Below, one piece after another: positions 50,712 to 60,907 of a stretch of 64,000 bases of DNA. The translations under genes and the position numbers were made by a program. Every line of letters starts with the position of its first letter. Within the stretch, counting starts at the first letter, position 1. The stretch comes from Bacillota bacterium (GTDB lineage: Bacteria; Bacillota; Negativicutes; Sporomusales; CTSoil-080): contig JAGGAD010000010.1 in NCBI GenBank assembly GCA_017889625.1, positions 1 to 64,000 of the forward strand, written 5' to 3'. The notes below the pieces were generated by a model that was not told the origin of the DNA, searched no databases, and saw nothing but the letters and a program-made list of their open reading frames with translations.

Positions 50712-53684
50712 ATGGATAGTTATAGCATAAAGCAAATTACTGAAGTAGCCGCTAAACTGCGAAAAACGCTGGATGGCCATTTTTTAGCTGACGGCGAGGG
50801 TAAGGCTTGGCAGTGGGCATTTAAACTCGGCCTAGACACAGCCATCAGGGTGCGCGGGCTGGAGTATGAACTGCCTGATTTTCTTCAACAAGCGATGGAG
50901 GCCGGGCCAATTGCTGAATCGGTACTTAATACTTGCCAAATGCTTTTTAGTGCCCCGGAAGTATTAAAAAGCTTTAGTTTACCTGATGCTCTGGGGTGGT
51001 TGTATCAGCATTGGTTTGACAATGACCGGAAGGCACTTACTGAAAAGCTTATTGCTGATCAAGGTGCCAAAATTTCTGTCAATGAAATTATTTTGGCTAC
51101 GCAAATATACACTGAACGGTACATGGCAGCATTCTTGGTAGAAAACTCACTAGGAGCATTGTGGCTAAGACTGCATCCGGAGACAAAGTTAACGGCCCAA
51201 TTGCAATATTATGTTCAACGTGTTCAAGAAGACACAATTTACCCCGGAAAGTCAGTCAGCAAAATTACCTTACTTGATCCAGCGTGTGGGTGCGGTAATT
51301 TTTTGCTAGTGGCGTTTGATTTACTATATGCGATGTATATCGAAGAAGGCGGCTTTAGTATTGAAGGCGCGTGCGCCTCAATTCTCAATAATAATTTATT
51401 TGGGGTTGACATTGATGGTGAGGCAGTAAAGGTATGCCGCGCGGTGCTGTGGCTTAAGGCCAAAGAACGAGCGCCAAGGCTTAGAACTGATATGCTGACA
51501 TCCTTTAGCAGTAATATTTTCGCTGTTGGTGAAATAAGCGTGCCCGGCGGATCGTATCTAGGTTCGTTGATAAAAGAAGGAAATACTTTTACCAAAAAAT
51601 ACGACATTGTGACCACCAATCCACCTTATGTTGATAAACGTGACTATGCTGGGCCGGTGAGAAACTATTTGCGGCGTTATTATAGAACCGGTGCGGGGAA
51701 TATCTATGCCGCATTTATTATCCGCTGTCAAGAATTAGCCAGATATTACGTAGCAATGATAACGCCGCAAACCTTCTTGTTTATTACTAGTTACAGCAAG
51801 CTTCGTCAGCAATTGTTTAACCAAAGCAGTATCCGAACCCTGGGCCATTTAGGGTTAGGCGCGTTTCATAATGCAGTTGTTGATACGGCAATGTTTGTTT
51901 TAGCGATAAATGAGTATAACCCAGGAGTATATTTTAGACTGGTTGATGTAATTGATAAACCTCAGGTATTACTTCAAGCGATAGCTAGACACAATAATGG
52001 TGAAACCACAGCGTTGGTGTTCGTGCGAACTTCCGGGGAAATAAGCGACTTGCCAGGCTCACAGGTAATCTATTGGCTTGGTGGCGGCATAATCAAATTA
52101 CTAAAAGAATCTAAGCAAATGAGCGATTATGCAGATGTAGTATTGGGAATGAAAACGTCAAATAACAAAAGGTTTCTCCGGTTTTGGTGGGAACTGCCGG
52201 AAGGTGAACGGCAGAATAATCAGGAATGGGTTCTCTATGAAAAAGAAGTAAGCGGTTATCGGTTTAAGCGAAATTCGTCGTACGTGCTGTTGTGGAATAA
52301 GTTTGCGCAAGACTATTATAAACAGCACTATTCGGCACAATTGCCTAACCCGAAATATTGGCTTAAGCCCGGGATTGTGTATGGTTTAATCAGTAGTAAG
52401 GCTTTTAGTGCCAAACTGCTTGAGCCTGGTCATATGACAGATATGGCAGCTAGCTGTATCTATCCGCATAATGAAGATAATACCGAGCTGATATTAAGTT
52501 TGTTAAATTCCAAAATATATCAATGGCTGTTAAAAGCGTTTAACCCAACGGTTAATTATCAGCCGGTTGATATAAAAAGACTGCCTGTTCCGGCGTTTGA
52601 TGATAGAGCTAGCCTGGTGCTAAAAAATCTGGCGGCGATTGCCGCTCAAACCGCAAATCGACTATATGAGATGGAAATAACTGATCGCGAAGCTAACTAT
52701 GTTATGGAAGATTTTTTCCCGCTTAGAGAAAAAATAGTGCAGCGGCAAATTAAGGTGTGGACGGCTGCGGTAAAATATATGTTGGCACGCGATGCCATTG
52801 ATATAGAATTGATTCGGCTATTAAAATTGCCGGAGACTGAAATTAAGAATATAACTGCCGAAATGGGGAATATACCTAGTAGATACTCGTTATTATTTGA
52901 GTATGACCTCGCTCAAAACAACCAAATAGCAAAAATAAAAGATCGGCTGAAAGAAATATATGAAGCCGGGCAAGATAAACCAATTGGCGGATTAATAGAA
53001 CTAATTGAACATATGACCCATAAATTAAAAGTGCACCCAATCAGTATCTATAAAATTATAAACAACGGTATTGTGCGCGATGGGTGGTGCTGTACAAGCT
53101 TTGAGAAAAATTTTGTTCAAGACGCTGTAAGCAAGATCGTATTAGCGGTAATGGCTACGCGAGAAGGAATACCCGTTACCGGTGGCTGCGGAGAAGAAAC
53201 ATTAAGCGAGTTGGTTCGTCAATATATCGGCGCAAGCTATGATATTGGAGCTGTTGAGGCTGAATTTAAGAAGTTAATGGGTATCTCGCTGGGGGGCTGG
53301 CTTGCTGACGGATTTTTTAAACGCCATATCCGTCAGTTTCGTAAACGTCCGCTGGTGTGGCAATTAAAAAGTCATTCCCCAAACGGTATACCGGCTTTTT
53401 CCGGTTTTATTCATGCTTATACAGCGGAGTGTTTACCAATGATTCGGAGCTGGGTTAGTGAAGCGGTAAAAAGAAGTTCAACAGATGCAATTACTGGTGA
53501 ACTGCAAGACTTTACAGCTCGGTTAAACCTGATGAAAAGGGAAAGATTTAATCCTAAATATGGAGTCCGGTTAAATATTGCCCCGTTTGAACAAGCCGGA
53601 CTGCTTGCGGCACCGGTTCTTGGTAAAATAGATACAATACAAGCCCTTAAAGACTTTGAACAATGGAAAAACATGTTTAATTAG
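50712..53684 (+). CDS. Solitary PglX/Eco57I-type N6-adenine DNA methyltransferase
   Basis: Large SAM-dependent DNA methyltransferase, 990 aa. SAM motif I is LLDPACGCGNFLL (about 186-198) and the catalytic N6-adenine motif is NPPY in VTTNPPYVDKRDYAG (about 302-306). A target-recognition-like region follows (NPTVNYQPVDIKRLPVPAF, about 615-633). The C-terminal RHIRQFRKRPLVWQLKSHSPNGIPAFSGFIHAY strongly recalls BREX PglX proteins. No BREX partner (brxA, brxB, brxC, pglZ, brxL), nuclease or integrase lies in the window: guaB follows directly and unknown small genes precede. The ATG at 50712 has AGGGGTG 7 bases upstream. It could be an orphan epigenetic methyltransferase or a reduced defence system. 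Confidence 0.88.
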   Translation: MDSYSIKQITEVAAKLRKTLDGHFLADGEGKAWQWAFKLGLDTAIRVRGLEYELPDFLQQAMEAGPIAESVLNTCQMLFSAPEVLKSFSLPDALGWLYQHWFDNDRKALTEKLIADQGAKISVNEIILATQIYTERYMAAFLVENSLGALWLRLHPETKLTAQLQYYVQRVQEDTIYPGKSVSKITLLDPACGCGNFLLVAFDLLYAMYIEEGGFSIEGACASILNNNLFGVDIDGEAVKVCRAVLWLKAKERAPRLRTDMLTSFSSNIFAVGEISVPGGSYLGSLIKEGNTFTKKYDIVTTNPPYVDKRDYAGPVRNYLRRYYRTGAGNIYAAFIIRCQELARYYVAMITPQTFLFITSYSKLRQQLFNQSSIRTLGHLGLGAFHNAVVDTAMFVLAINEYNPGVYFRLVDVIDKPQVLLQAIARHNNGETTALVFVRTSGEISDLPGSQVIYWLGGGIIKLLKESKQMSDYADVVLGMKTSNNKRFLRFWWELPEGERQNNQEWVLYEKEVSGYRFKRNSSYVLLWNKFAQDYYKQHYSAQLPNPKYWLKPGIVYGLISSKAFSAKLLEPGHMTDMAASCIYPHNEDNTELILSLLNSKIYQWLLKAFNPTVNYQPVDIKRLPVPAFDDRASLVLKNLAAIAAQTANRLYEMEITDREANYVMEDFFPLREKIVQRQIKVWTAAVKYMLARDAIDIELIRLLKLPETEIKNITAEMGNIPSRYSLLFEYDLAQNNQIAKIKDRLKEIYEAGQDKPIGGLIELIEHMTHKLKVHPISIYKIINNGIVRDGWCCTSFEKNFVQDAVSKIVLAVMATREGIPVTGGCGEETLSELVRQYIGASYDIGAVEAEFKKLMGISLGGWLADGFFKRHIRQFRKRPLVWQLKSHSPNGIPAFSGFIHAYTAECLPMIRSWVSEAVKRSSTDAITGELQDFTARLNLMKRERFNPKYGVRLNIAPFEQAGLLAAPVLGKIDTIQALKDFEQWKNMFN

Positions 53685-53781
53685 TTGAAAATTAAAACAA
53701 CTATCATTTTACGAAGCGTTTCTTTGTTAATATAAAAAAACTGAGAATAATTCATAAATAATGTAAAAAAATAGCTGGATT

Positions 53782-53811
53782 TTGTAGCTTTAAGTATGAT
53801 ATTATTATAAA
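53782..53811 (+). promoter_or_regulatory. Probable guaB promoter
   Basis: TTGTAG (53782-53787), an 18-base spacer and TATAAA (53806-53811), about 40 bases ahead of the guaB start. Confidence 0.5.
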
Positions 53812-53828
53812 AATATGGTAGAAATTAA

Positions 53829-55304
<1,476 letters not shown>

Positions 55305-55312
55305 TAACATAA

Positions 55313-55361
55313 GGTAATATTAAAGCCCTCGGTCCAAAAGGCCGGGGGCTTTAATATTACC
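55313..55361. terminator. Bidirectional terminator between guaB and the deacetylase gene
   Basis: GGTAATATTAAAGCCC pairs with GGGCTTTAATATTACC, with an inner CGG/CCG stem. The far arm overlaps the stop codon of the convergent deacetylase gene. Confidence 0.85.
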
Positions 55362-56274
55362 AGGCTGGCGGGGTTTCTAAGTTAATTACACGAAATTCAA
55401 ACCCCTGACTTTTAAAATAATTTATTATCTCCGGTAAAGCTTTTACGGTTTCGCTATGTCCGCGGCCATCATGCATCAAAACAATTGAATGACTATAGAG
55501 AAATTTATTTTTTTTAATTTGTGTTTTTATATTGGCTACTAGTTGGCCTGCCTTGGTGAAGGAGGCATCTCCAGAGACAATATTCCAGCCAAACTCTTTA
55601 TACCCTAAAGCGGTTAAAGAATCCCAATATTCTTTATTAAAGGTGCCGGAAGATCCACCGGGAGCTCGGCAAATTCTGGGACGAACGCCAATAACTCGCT
55701 TAATGCTTTCATCAGTTTTTTCGAGTTGATCAGTATATGTATTTACTGATTGATACAGATCTTTATAAATATGAGAGTAAGAATGATTGCCGATAGCATG
55801 TCCAGCATTAAAGATGCGACGAAGCAAGTCGGGATTTTTTTCGACCTGATTGCCGATAACAAAAAACGTGGCTTTAACATTATTTGCTTCAAGAATATCA
55901 AGGATAGCCGGAGTATTATCAGCGTCAGGGCCATCGTCAAAGGTTAGATAGACAGTTTTTTCGCCGTAATATGGCAGAACTTGCGGCAAAGTAAGTGGCA
56001 GTTCGGATATTTTTCGCTCACTGACGGTTAGGGGATCATATACTGCGGTTTCTGGAGGGGGCATAATCGGGATATCGCTAAGGTAATAGACATACGGTGG
56101 CGGTTCACTAACATTGTTGTCTAATCCCATCTGTGCTGCCATTGCCGTACGGGTTGGAGGATTAGTGAGGGCTTCTTTCGAAGGTAATATGACAATTGGT
56201 AATAAGACCGCGACTAAGATAAACAACCCGAAAATAATGCCGATAATGTTAAAAAATTTTGAGCGATTTAACAT
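55357..56274 (-). CDS. Membrane-anchored polysaccharide deacetylase (NodB/CE4)
   Basis: Carbohydrate-esterase-4 enzyme removing N-acetyl groups from peptidoglycan or another surface glycan, 305 aa. N-terminal anchor (about 8-30, NIIGIIFGLFILVAVLLPIVIL), an extracytoplasmic linker, then NodB motifs: TFDDGPDADNTPAIL (motif 1, Asp-Asp), HAIGNHSYSHIYK (motif 2, His-x3-His), RICRAPGGSSG (motif 3), FGWNIVSGDASF (motif 4), and HDGRGHSETVKAL (motif 5). The ATG at 56274 is preferred over 56280, which abuts the AGAGGT site. It is divergent from the PBP1A gene, consistent with wall modification. Confidence 0.93.
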   Translation of the reverse strand: MLNRSKFFNIIGIIFGLFILVAVLLPIVILPSKEALTNPPTRTAMAAQMGLDNNVSEPPPYVYYLSDIPIMPPPETAVYDPLTVSERKISELPLTLPQVLPYYGEKTVYLTFDDGPDADNTPAILDILEANNVKATFFVIGNQVEKNPDLLRRIFNAGHAIGNHSYSHIYKDLYQSVNTYTDQLEKTDESIKRVIGVRPRICRAPGGSSGTFNKEYWDSLTALGYKEFGWNIVSGDASFTKAGQLVANIKTQIKKNKFLYSHSIVLMHDGRGHSETVKALPEIINYFKSQGFEFRVINLETPPAW

Positions 56275-56388
56275 TTTCATACCTCTTTTAATACTTTTTC
56301 AGAGGTATTCAACGCTGACCGTAAACTTTCCTGCGCGTAAAGCCTGTTAAGGTTTGGGTATACTAAGTGTTGATAGGAGGGGCAGTTT

Positions 56389-58401
56389 ATGCAAGAACAG
56401 AAAGATGAACCGGGGAAAATGGTCTCGCTGTGGCGTAAATATTATGGTATCAGTATTTTGGCAGCGATAACTATAATTATGTTTTTAGCAATTGGCTGTA
56501 CTTTTTGGGGGTTGCCGGCGACAGATAGTCTAGAAAACTTGCCAATGAAGGCGGCGACACAAGTATATGATATTAATGGTCAGTTAATATCAAAGCTTTT
56601 TGAAGAAAATCGGGTTGTGGTACCAATAACCCAAATGTCACCGTATATTCAACAAGCGATAATAGCTAATGAGGATATACGGTTTTATAGTCATTTTGGC
56701 GTAGACCCGATTGGTATTGGCCGGGCTCTTTGGATAGATATTCGCAGCGGCAGTTTGGCCGAGGGTGGCAGCACTATTACCCAACAGCTGGCTAGAGGAT
56801 TATTTTTAAACCAAGAACAAACGGCGGGGCGAAAACTTAAAGAAGCAGTGCTGGCGATCATTATTGAGCGGCGGTTTTCGAAAGAAGAAATACTTCAAGC
56901 CTATTTAAATCAAGTATATTTTGGTGAAGGGGCTTATGGTGTAGAAGCGGCATCACAGGTATATTTCGGTAAGTCCGCAGAAAAACTTAGTCTTGCCGAA
57001 AGCGCATTGTTGGCGGGATTGCCACGTGGCCCAAATTTATTTTCGCCCTACATTGACCTTGATGCGGCAAAATTACGGCGGGCCGAGGTGCTTCAGGGGA
57101 TGGCCCAAGCCGGATACATTACTCCGGAGGCTGCGGTTGCGGCCCAAAATCAGCCTATTATATTAGTAGGAAAAAAAAAGCGGGTAGTACAGGCATCATA
57201 CTTTTTGGATTATATCGCTGCGCAATTAGTGGGGCGTTATGGTGCGGATCAAGTATATAAAGGTGGACTAAAGGTATATACGACCTTGGATATTAAAACT
57301 CAAAAAGCTGCAGAAGAAGCGCTTGGCGAGTACCAGGGGGCGGTAGTGATTTTAGATCCGAGAAATGGGGAAATAAGAGCACTTGTTGGTGGTCGTAACT
57401 ATAATGAAAGCCAGCTTAATCGGGCGATAGCAGAAGTGCGTCAGCCAGGCTCAGCCTTTAAACCATTTGTTTATGCTGCCGCGCTTAGTCAGGGTCTGAC
57501 CGCTAATGGAATTTTGGTGGATGAACCGATTAATATCAGCGGGTATTCCCCTAATAATTATGATCAGAAATACCGGGGGCCGATTACGCTGAAAAAGGCG
57601 CTTAGATGGTCGGTTAATGTGGCGGCAGTAAAACTTGGCCAGCAAGTAGGAATGATGAATGTTTTATTATTAGCAAGAAATATGGGAATTACTACCGTCG
57701 GACCCGAAGATAATAATTTAGCGGCAGCAATAGGCGGGCTTAGGCAAGGGACAAGTTTATTGGAACTGTGTTCGGCGTATACTGGCTTTGCTAATTCCGG
57801 TATAGTATCGAAACCGACGGCAATAATGAAAGTAGTCGATGATGATGGTAAGGTATTGGAAGAAACGCGGTTTGAACAACGGGCGGTAATCAGCGCGGAA
57901 ATCGCCTACATTGTCACGGATATGTTAAAAGGCGTAATTCAGGATGGTACTGGTACCGCAGCTAATATTGGCCGGCCAGCCGCCGGTAAAACTGGAACAA
58001 CCGATAACTATGAAACAGCCTGGTTTATCGGCTATACTCCGGAACTTTTGGCGGGAATTTATATTGGCAACGATGATCGTACCACGGTTGGAATATCTGG
58101 AAGTCAAGTCGCCGGTTTGTGGAGCGTATTAATGAAAAAAATCTTGGCCGGGACCAAAGCAACGGATTTTGTCATTCCCAACCATATAATTGCTAATGTT
58201 CCGGTCTGCGCCACTACTGGAAAATTGGCGACGGCTGGCTGTAAAGAGATTGAATATAGCGCATTTATCAGAGGCAGTGAACCAACACAAGAAGGACGAA
58301 AACCTGACCAACAAAACGCATATGATCCGCTCAATCCGCAAAAAACGCCAATAACTCCAGATCCTAAACCTAAACCTCGCTGGAAACTGCCTTGGCTATA
58401 A
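56389..58401 (+). CDS. Bifunctional penicillin-binding protein 1A
   Basis: Class A PBP with glycosyltransferase and transpeptidase activity, 670 aa. One N-terminal membrane segment (about 18-40). GT51 motifs: ANEDIRFYSHFGVD (catalytic Glu), EGGSTITQQLARGLFLNQ, and RRFSKEEILQAYLNQVYFGEGAYG. Transpeptidase motifs: SAFK (in RQPGSAFKPFVYAAAL), SVN (in LRWSVNVAAVKLG) and KTGT (in AAGKTGTTDNYETAWFIGYTP). Pro/Lys-rich C-terminal tail. GGAGGGG precedes the ATG. Confidence 0.96.
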   Translation: MQEQKDEPGKMVSLWRKYYGISILAAITIIMFLAIGCTFWGLPATDSLENLPMKAATQVYDINGQLISKLFEENRVVVPITQMSPYIQQAIIANEDIRFYSHFGVDPIGIGRALWIDIRSGSLAEGGSTITQQLARGLFLNQEQTAGRKLKEAVLAIIIERRFSKEEILQAYLNQVYFGEGAYGVEAASQVYFGKSAEKLSLAESALLAGLPRGPNLFSPYIDLDAAKLRRAEVLQGMAQAGYITPEAAVAAQNQPIILVGKKKRVVQASYFLDYIAAQLVGRYGADQVYKGGLKVYTTLDIKTQKAAEEALGEYQGAVVILDPRNGEIRALVGGRNYNESQLNRAIAEVRQPGSAFKPFVYAAALSQGLTANGILVDEPINISGYSPNNYDQKYRGPITLKKALRWSVNVAAVKLGQQVGMMNVLLLARNMGITTVGPEDNNLAAAIGGLRQGTSLLELCSAYTGFANSGIVSKPTAIMKVVDDDGKVLEETRFEQRAVISAEIAYIVTDMLKGVIQDGTGTAANIGRPAAGKTGTTDNYETAWFIGYTPELLAGIYIGNDDRTTVGISGSQVAGLWSVLMKKILAGTKATDFVIPNHIIANVPVCATTGKLATAGCKEIEYSAFIRGSEPTQEGRKPDQQNAYDPLNPQKTPITPDPKPKPRWKLPWL

Positions 58402-58482
58402 TTGCCGGGGTGGGGATAATGTGATAGAATGTAACGAGTTGATTAGAAATATGTTACAGTTGTGAGGGGATTGGGACTGTCT

Positions 58483-59205
58483 GTGCAAACAAGAGTATTA
58501 GGTGTTAAAGTTGATGTTGTGACGATGGACAAGGCAGTAGAGATGCTTGAAACCTTTATAGCCGAAAAAAAGAACCGTTTAGTTGCAACTGCTAATGCCG
58601 AAATGGTTATGACTGCTCAAAATGATAGTCACTTGGCTGAAGTTTTAGACCAAGCTGATTTGGTGGTGCCTGACGGAGCGGGAGTCGTTTGGGCGGCTCG
58701 CTATCAAGGTAATCAAGTACCGGAACGAGTTGCCGGGTACGATATGGTTCAACAACTATTGGCCAGAGCAGCAGTATGCGGCTATCGGGTGTATTTCTTT
58801 GGCGGAGCACCGGGAATTGCGGAACAAGCTTGTAAAACAGCTAAAGAATGGTATTCTGGGCTGGATGTAGTCGGAATACGCAATGGTTTTTTTACTGACG
58901 CAGACGAGCCGGGAATAATCGAGGATATCCGGGCAAGCAAACCGGATATATTGTTGGCTGCACTGGGCGTCCCTAAACAAGAGAAGTGGCTGGCGAAGCA
59001 CTTAACTGAACTTAATGTGCCGGTGTCCATCGGGGTAGGTGGTAGTTTTGATGTCATGGCCGGTAATGTTAAACGAGCGCCGCTATGGATGCGTCGCATA
59101 AGCTTAGAATGGCTGTTCCGCCTAGTGATGCAGCCACAGCGAGCTTTGAGAATGCTAGCTTTGCCGCGCTTTGTCGTAGCGGTTATCACCGCTAAAAAAC
59201 ATTAG
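58483..59205 (+). CDS. WecG/TagA/CpsF-family glycosyltransferase
   Basis: GT26 glycosyltransferase, e.g. adding ManNAc(A) to lipid-linked GlcNAc for teichoic acid or exopolysaccharide, 240 aa. Seen are VLGVKVDVVTMDKAVEML, VATANAEMVMTAQND, LVVPDGAGVVWAAR, PERVAGYDMVQQLL, FFGGAPGIAEQAC, LLAALGVPKQEKWLAKH and GVGGSFDVMAGNVKRAPLWMRRISLEWLFRLVMQP. The start is uncertain: GTG 58483 gives the best family fit; GTG 58462 opens the frame. The gene lies between PBP1A and psd in a cell-envelope neighbourhood. Confidence 0.93.
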   Translation: MQTRVLGVKVDVVTMDKAVEMLETFIAEKKNRLVATANAEMVMTAQNDSHLAEVLDQADLVVPDGAGVVWAARYQGNQVPERVAGYDMVQQLLARAAVCGYRVYFFGGAPGIAEQACKTAKEWYSGLDVVGIRNGFFTDADEPGIIEDIRASKPDILLAALGVPKQEKWLAKHLTELNVPVSIGVGGSFDVMAGNVKRAPLWMRRISLEWLFRLVMQPQRALRMLALPRFVVAVITAKKH

Positions 59206-59340
59206 ACAAAAACAAAGTTGGTATATTATAATGAGTGAGGAAAAATGGGCCGGTTTGGTTCGTCTTTTTCCATAATAAAAATTTGAAGATTAGTAGTATG
59301 CGGCAGTTGCAGTGTACACGGTGCTAAGGGGGGTGGATGG

Positions 59341-59979
59341 ATGGTTAAAGCTCCAATTGTTAAGGAAGGCTATTTGTATATTAGTATATTGGCGTTTATG
59401 ACAGTGGTTGTTGGCTTGACCGTTGACATATATTGGAGCATTATTCCGGGCGTATTATTCCTTTTTGTGTCGTTTTTTTTTCGTAATCCCAATCGGACGA
59501 TTCCAGAAGATGTGCGGCTGATTGTGTCGCCGGCGGACGGGGTAGTGATGGGGGTTAGTGATGTATACGAGGACCAATTTCTAGAAGAAATGGCAATCAA
59601 AGTAACGATATTTCTTTCGGTGTTCAATGTACATATTAATCGTAGTCCTATTGCTGGTGAAATCAAATATCAGCAGTATACCTGCGGGCGGTTTCGTCCT
59701 GCTTATAAAGAATCGGTTGGCTGTGAAAACGAGCGCCACACAGTTGGTATTGAAAATGAAGAGGTGCGCATTTTAGTTACGCAAATCGCTGGTATTTTAG
59801 CCCGGTGTATTGTGTCCTGGGTAACGCTAGGGACGGTGTTAGACCGGGGCGAACGCTATGGTATGATTAAATTTGGTTCTTGTACGGAAATTGTTGTGCC
59901 GAAGAATGTAGAAGTTTTAGTTAAAAAAGGTGATAAAGTCCGGGGGGGCGAGACAGTTATTGGGAGGTTGTGCGAATGA
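59341..59979 (+). CDS. psd: Phosphatidylserine decarboxylase (short form)
   Basis: Pyruvoyl-dependent enzyme forming phosphatidylethanolamine, 212 aa, the short (about 210 aa) class. Two N-terminal membrane segments (15-50). VSPADGVVMGV, FLSVFNVHINRSPIAGEI and ARCIVSWVTLGTVLDRGERYGMIKFGSC are conserved. The self-cleavage site is Gly-Ser in KFGSCTEIV; the Ser becomes the pyruvoyl group, and the residue after it is Cys, where Arg is common. GGGGGGTGG precedes the ATG. It overlaps pssA, its substrate supplier. Confidence 0.95.
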   Translation: MVKAPIVKEGYLYISILAFMTVVVGLTVDIYWSIIPGVLFLFVSFFFRNPNRTIPEDVRLIVSPADGVVMGVSDVYEDQFLEEMAIKVTIFLSVFNVHINRSPIAGEIKYQQYTCGRFRPAYKESVGCENERHTVGIENEEVRILVTQIAGILARCIVSWVTLGTVLDRGERYGMIKFGSCTEIVVPKNVEVLVKKGDKVRGGETVIGRLCE

Positions 59980-60641
59980 AAACTTTCATTCCTAATTTAA
60001 TAACGTCATTGAATCTTGTTTTTGGTTTTCTTTCCATTATCGCTACAATACATGAAAGTTATATTCTAGCGGCAGTGCTGGTAGTAATAGCGATGTTAGC
60101 TGACGGGATGGATGGCCGAGTTGCACGGTATTTTAAGGTAAGCAGTGAATTTGGCAAAGAATTAGATTCTTTGTGCGATTTAGTATCCTTTGGGGTTGCT
60201 CCAGCATTACTTGCTTACAGTTACTTATTAAAAGATATGGGGTATGCTGGTGCCGCCGTTGGTGCGGCATTTGCCGTGTGCGGCGCTTTGCGGTTGGCGA
60301 GATTCAATGTTAATGTCGGAATCGTGAAAGGATACTTTATGGGTTTGCCCATTCCGGCTGCGGGCTGTGTAGTAGCTACTTTTGTTATGCTGGGCATAAA
60401 ACCGCCGGCGTGGATGTTTCTGGTATTTGTCGCTATTTTTGCGTATTTGATGGTTAGCACCATCAAATATCCGGATTTTAAAGGAAAAGGTGAAAAAATT
60501 CGCCTGATTCCGGCAATCGTGTCGCTCATTATGGCGGGGGGAATACTTTGGTTCTCTGTACAGGCGATTATATTTGTTATCTTTTTTGCTTATGCTGTTT
60601 TTGGTATTCTTAATACAGCCTTTGGTTTATTTGATGCTTAG
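59976..60641 (+). CDS. pssA: CDP-diacylglycerol-serine O-phosphatidyltransferase
   Basis: Membrane CDP-alcohol phosphotransferase producing phosphatidylserine, 221 aa, about six to eight hydrophobic segments. The catalytic signature DG-x2-AR-x8-G-x3-D-x3-D is seen in ADGMDGRVARYFKVSSEFGK and the following ELDSLCDLVSFG. IPNLITSLNLVFGFLSI is the usual N-terminus. The ATG at 59976 has GGGAGG 8 bases upstream; it overlaps psd by 4 bases. With psd it makes phosphatidylethanolamine. Confidence 0.95.
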   Translation: MKTFIPNLITSLNLVFGFLSIIATIHESYILAAVLVVIAMLADGMDGRVARYFKVSSEFGKELDSLCDLVSFGVAPALLAYSYLLKDMGYAGAAVGAAFAVCGALRLARFNVNVGIVKGYFMGLPIPAAGCVVATFVMLGIKPPAWMFLVFVAIFAYLMVSTIKYPDFKGKGEKIRLIPAIVSLIMAGGILWFSVQAIIFVIFFAYAVFGILNTAFGLFDA

Positions 60642-60658
60642 TCTTTAAATAATTTGGT

Positions 60659-60707
60659 TATGTATCATGTAATAAGTGGGAGCGGCAGAATTGGATACAT
60701 AGTTTTT
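60659..60707 (+). terminator. Possible pssA terminator
   Basis: TATGTATC (60659-60666) and GATACATA (60694-60701) pair around a long 27-base loop, followed by GTTTTTG. The loop is long, so confidence is low. The rest of the 267-base gap to the next gene shows no other feature. Confidence 0.4.
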
Positions 60708-60907
60708 GTAAGGGTTATATTAAAATGTGAATTAGATCTAGGGCAGGAATTGCTAAGTGAATAGCGAATATGCCAATAATAAAGTAGTTTCCAGTATCTA
60801 TAAAAAACCGACTGCTGGTAAATATGTATTGGAGACAGATATTCAGCGATTTGACCTTAGTTGAGAGTAGCTTTAACGCTGTTCCTAAAAAAGGAGATAT
60901 TTAATCC

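Noticed and set aside
50712-53684. Complete BREX defence island
   Set aside because: Only a PglX-like gene is present; BrxA/B/C/L and PglZ are absent from the window.
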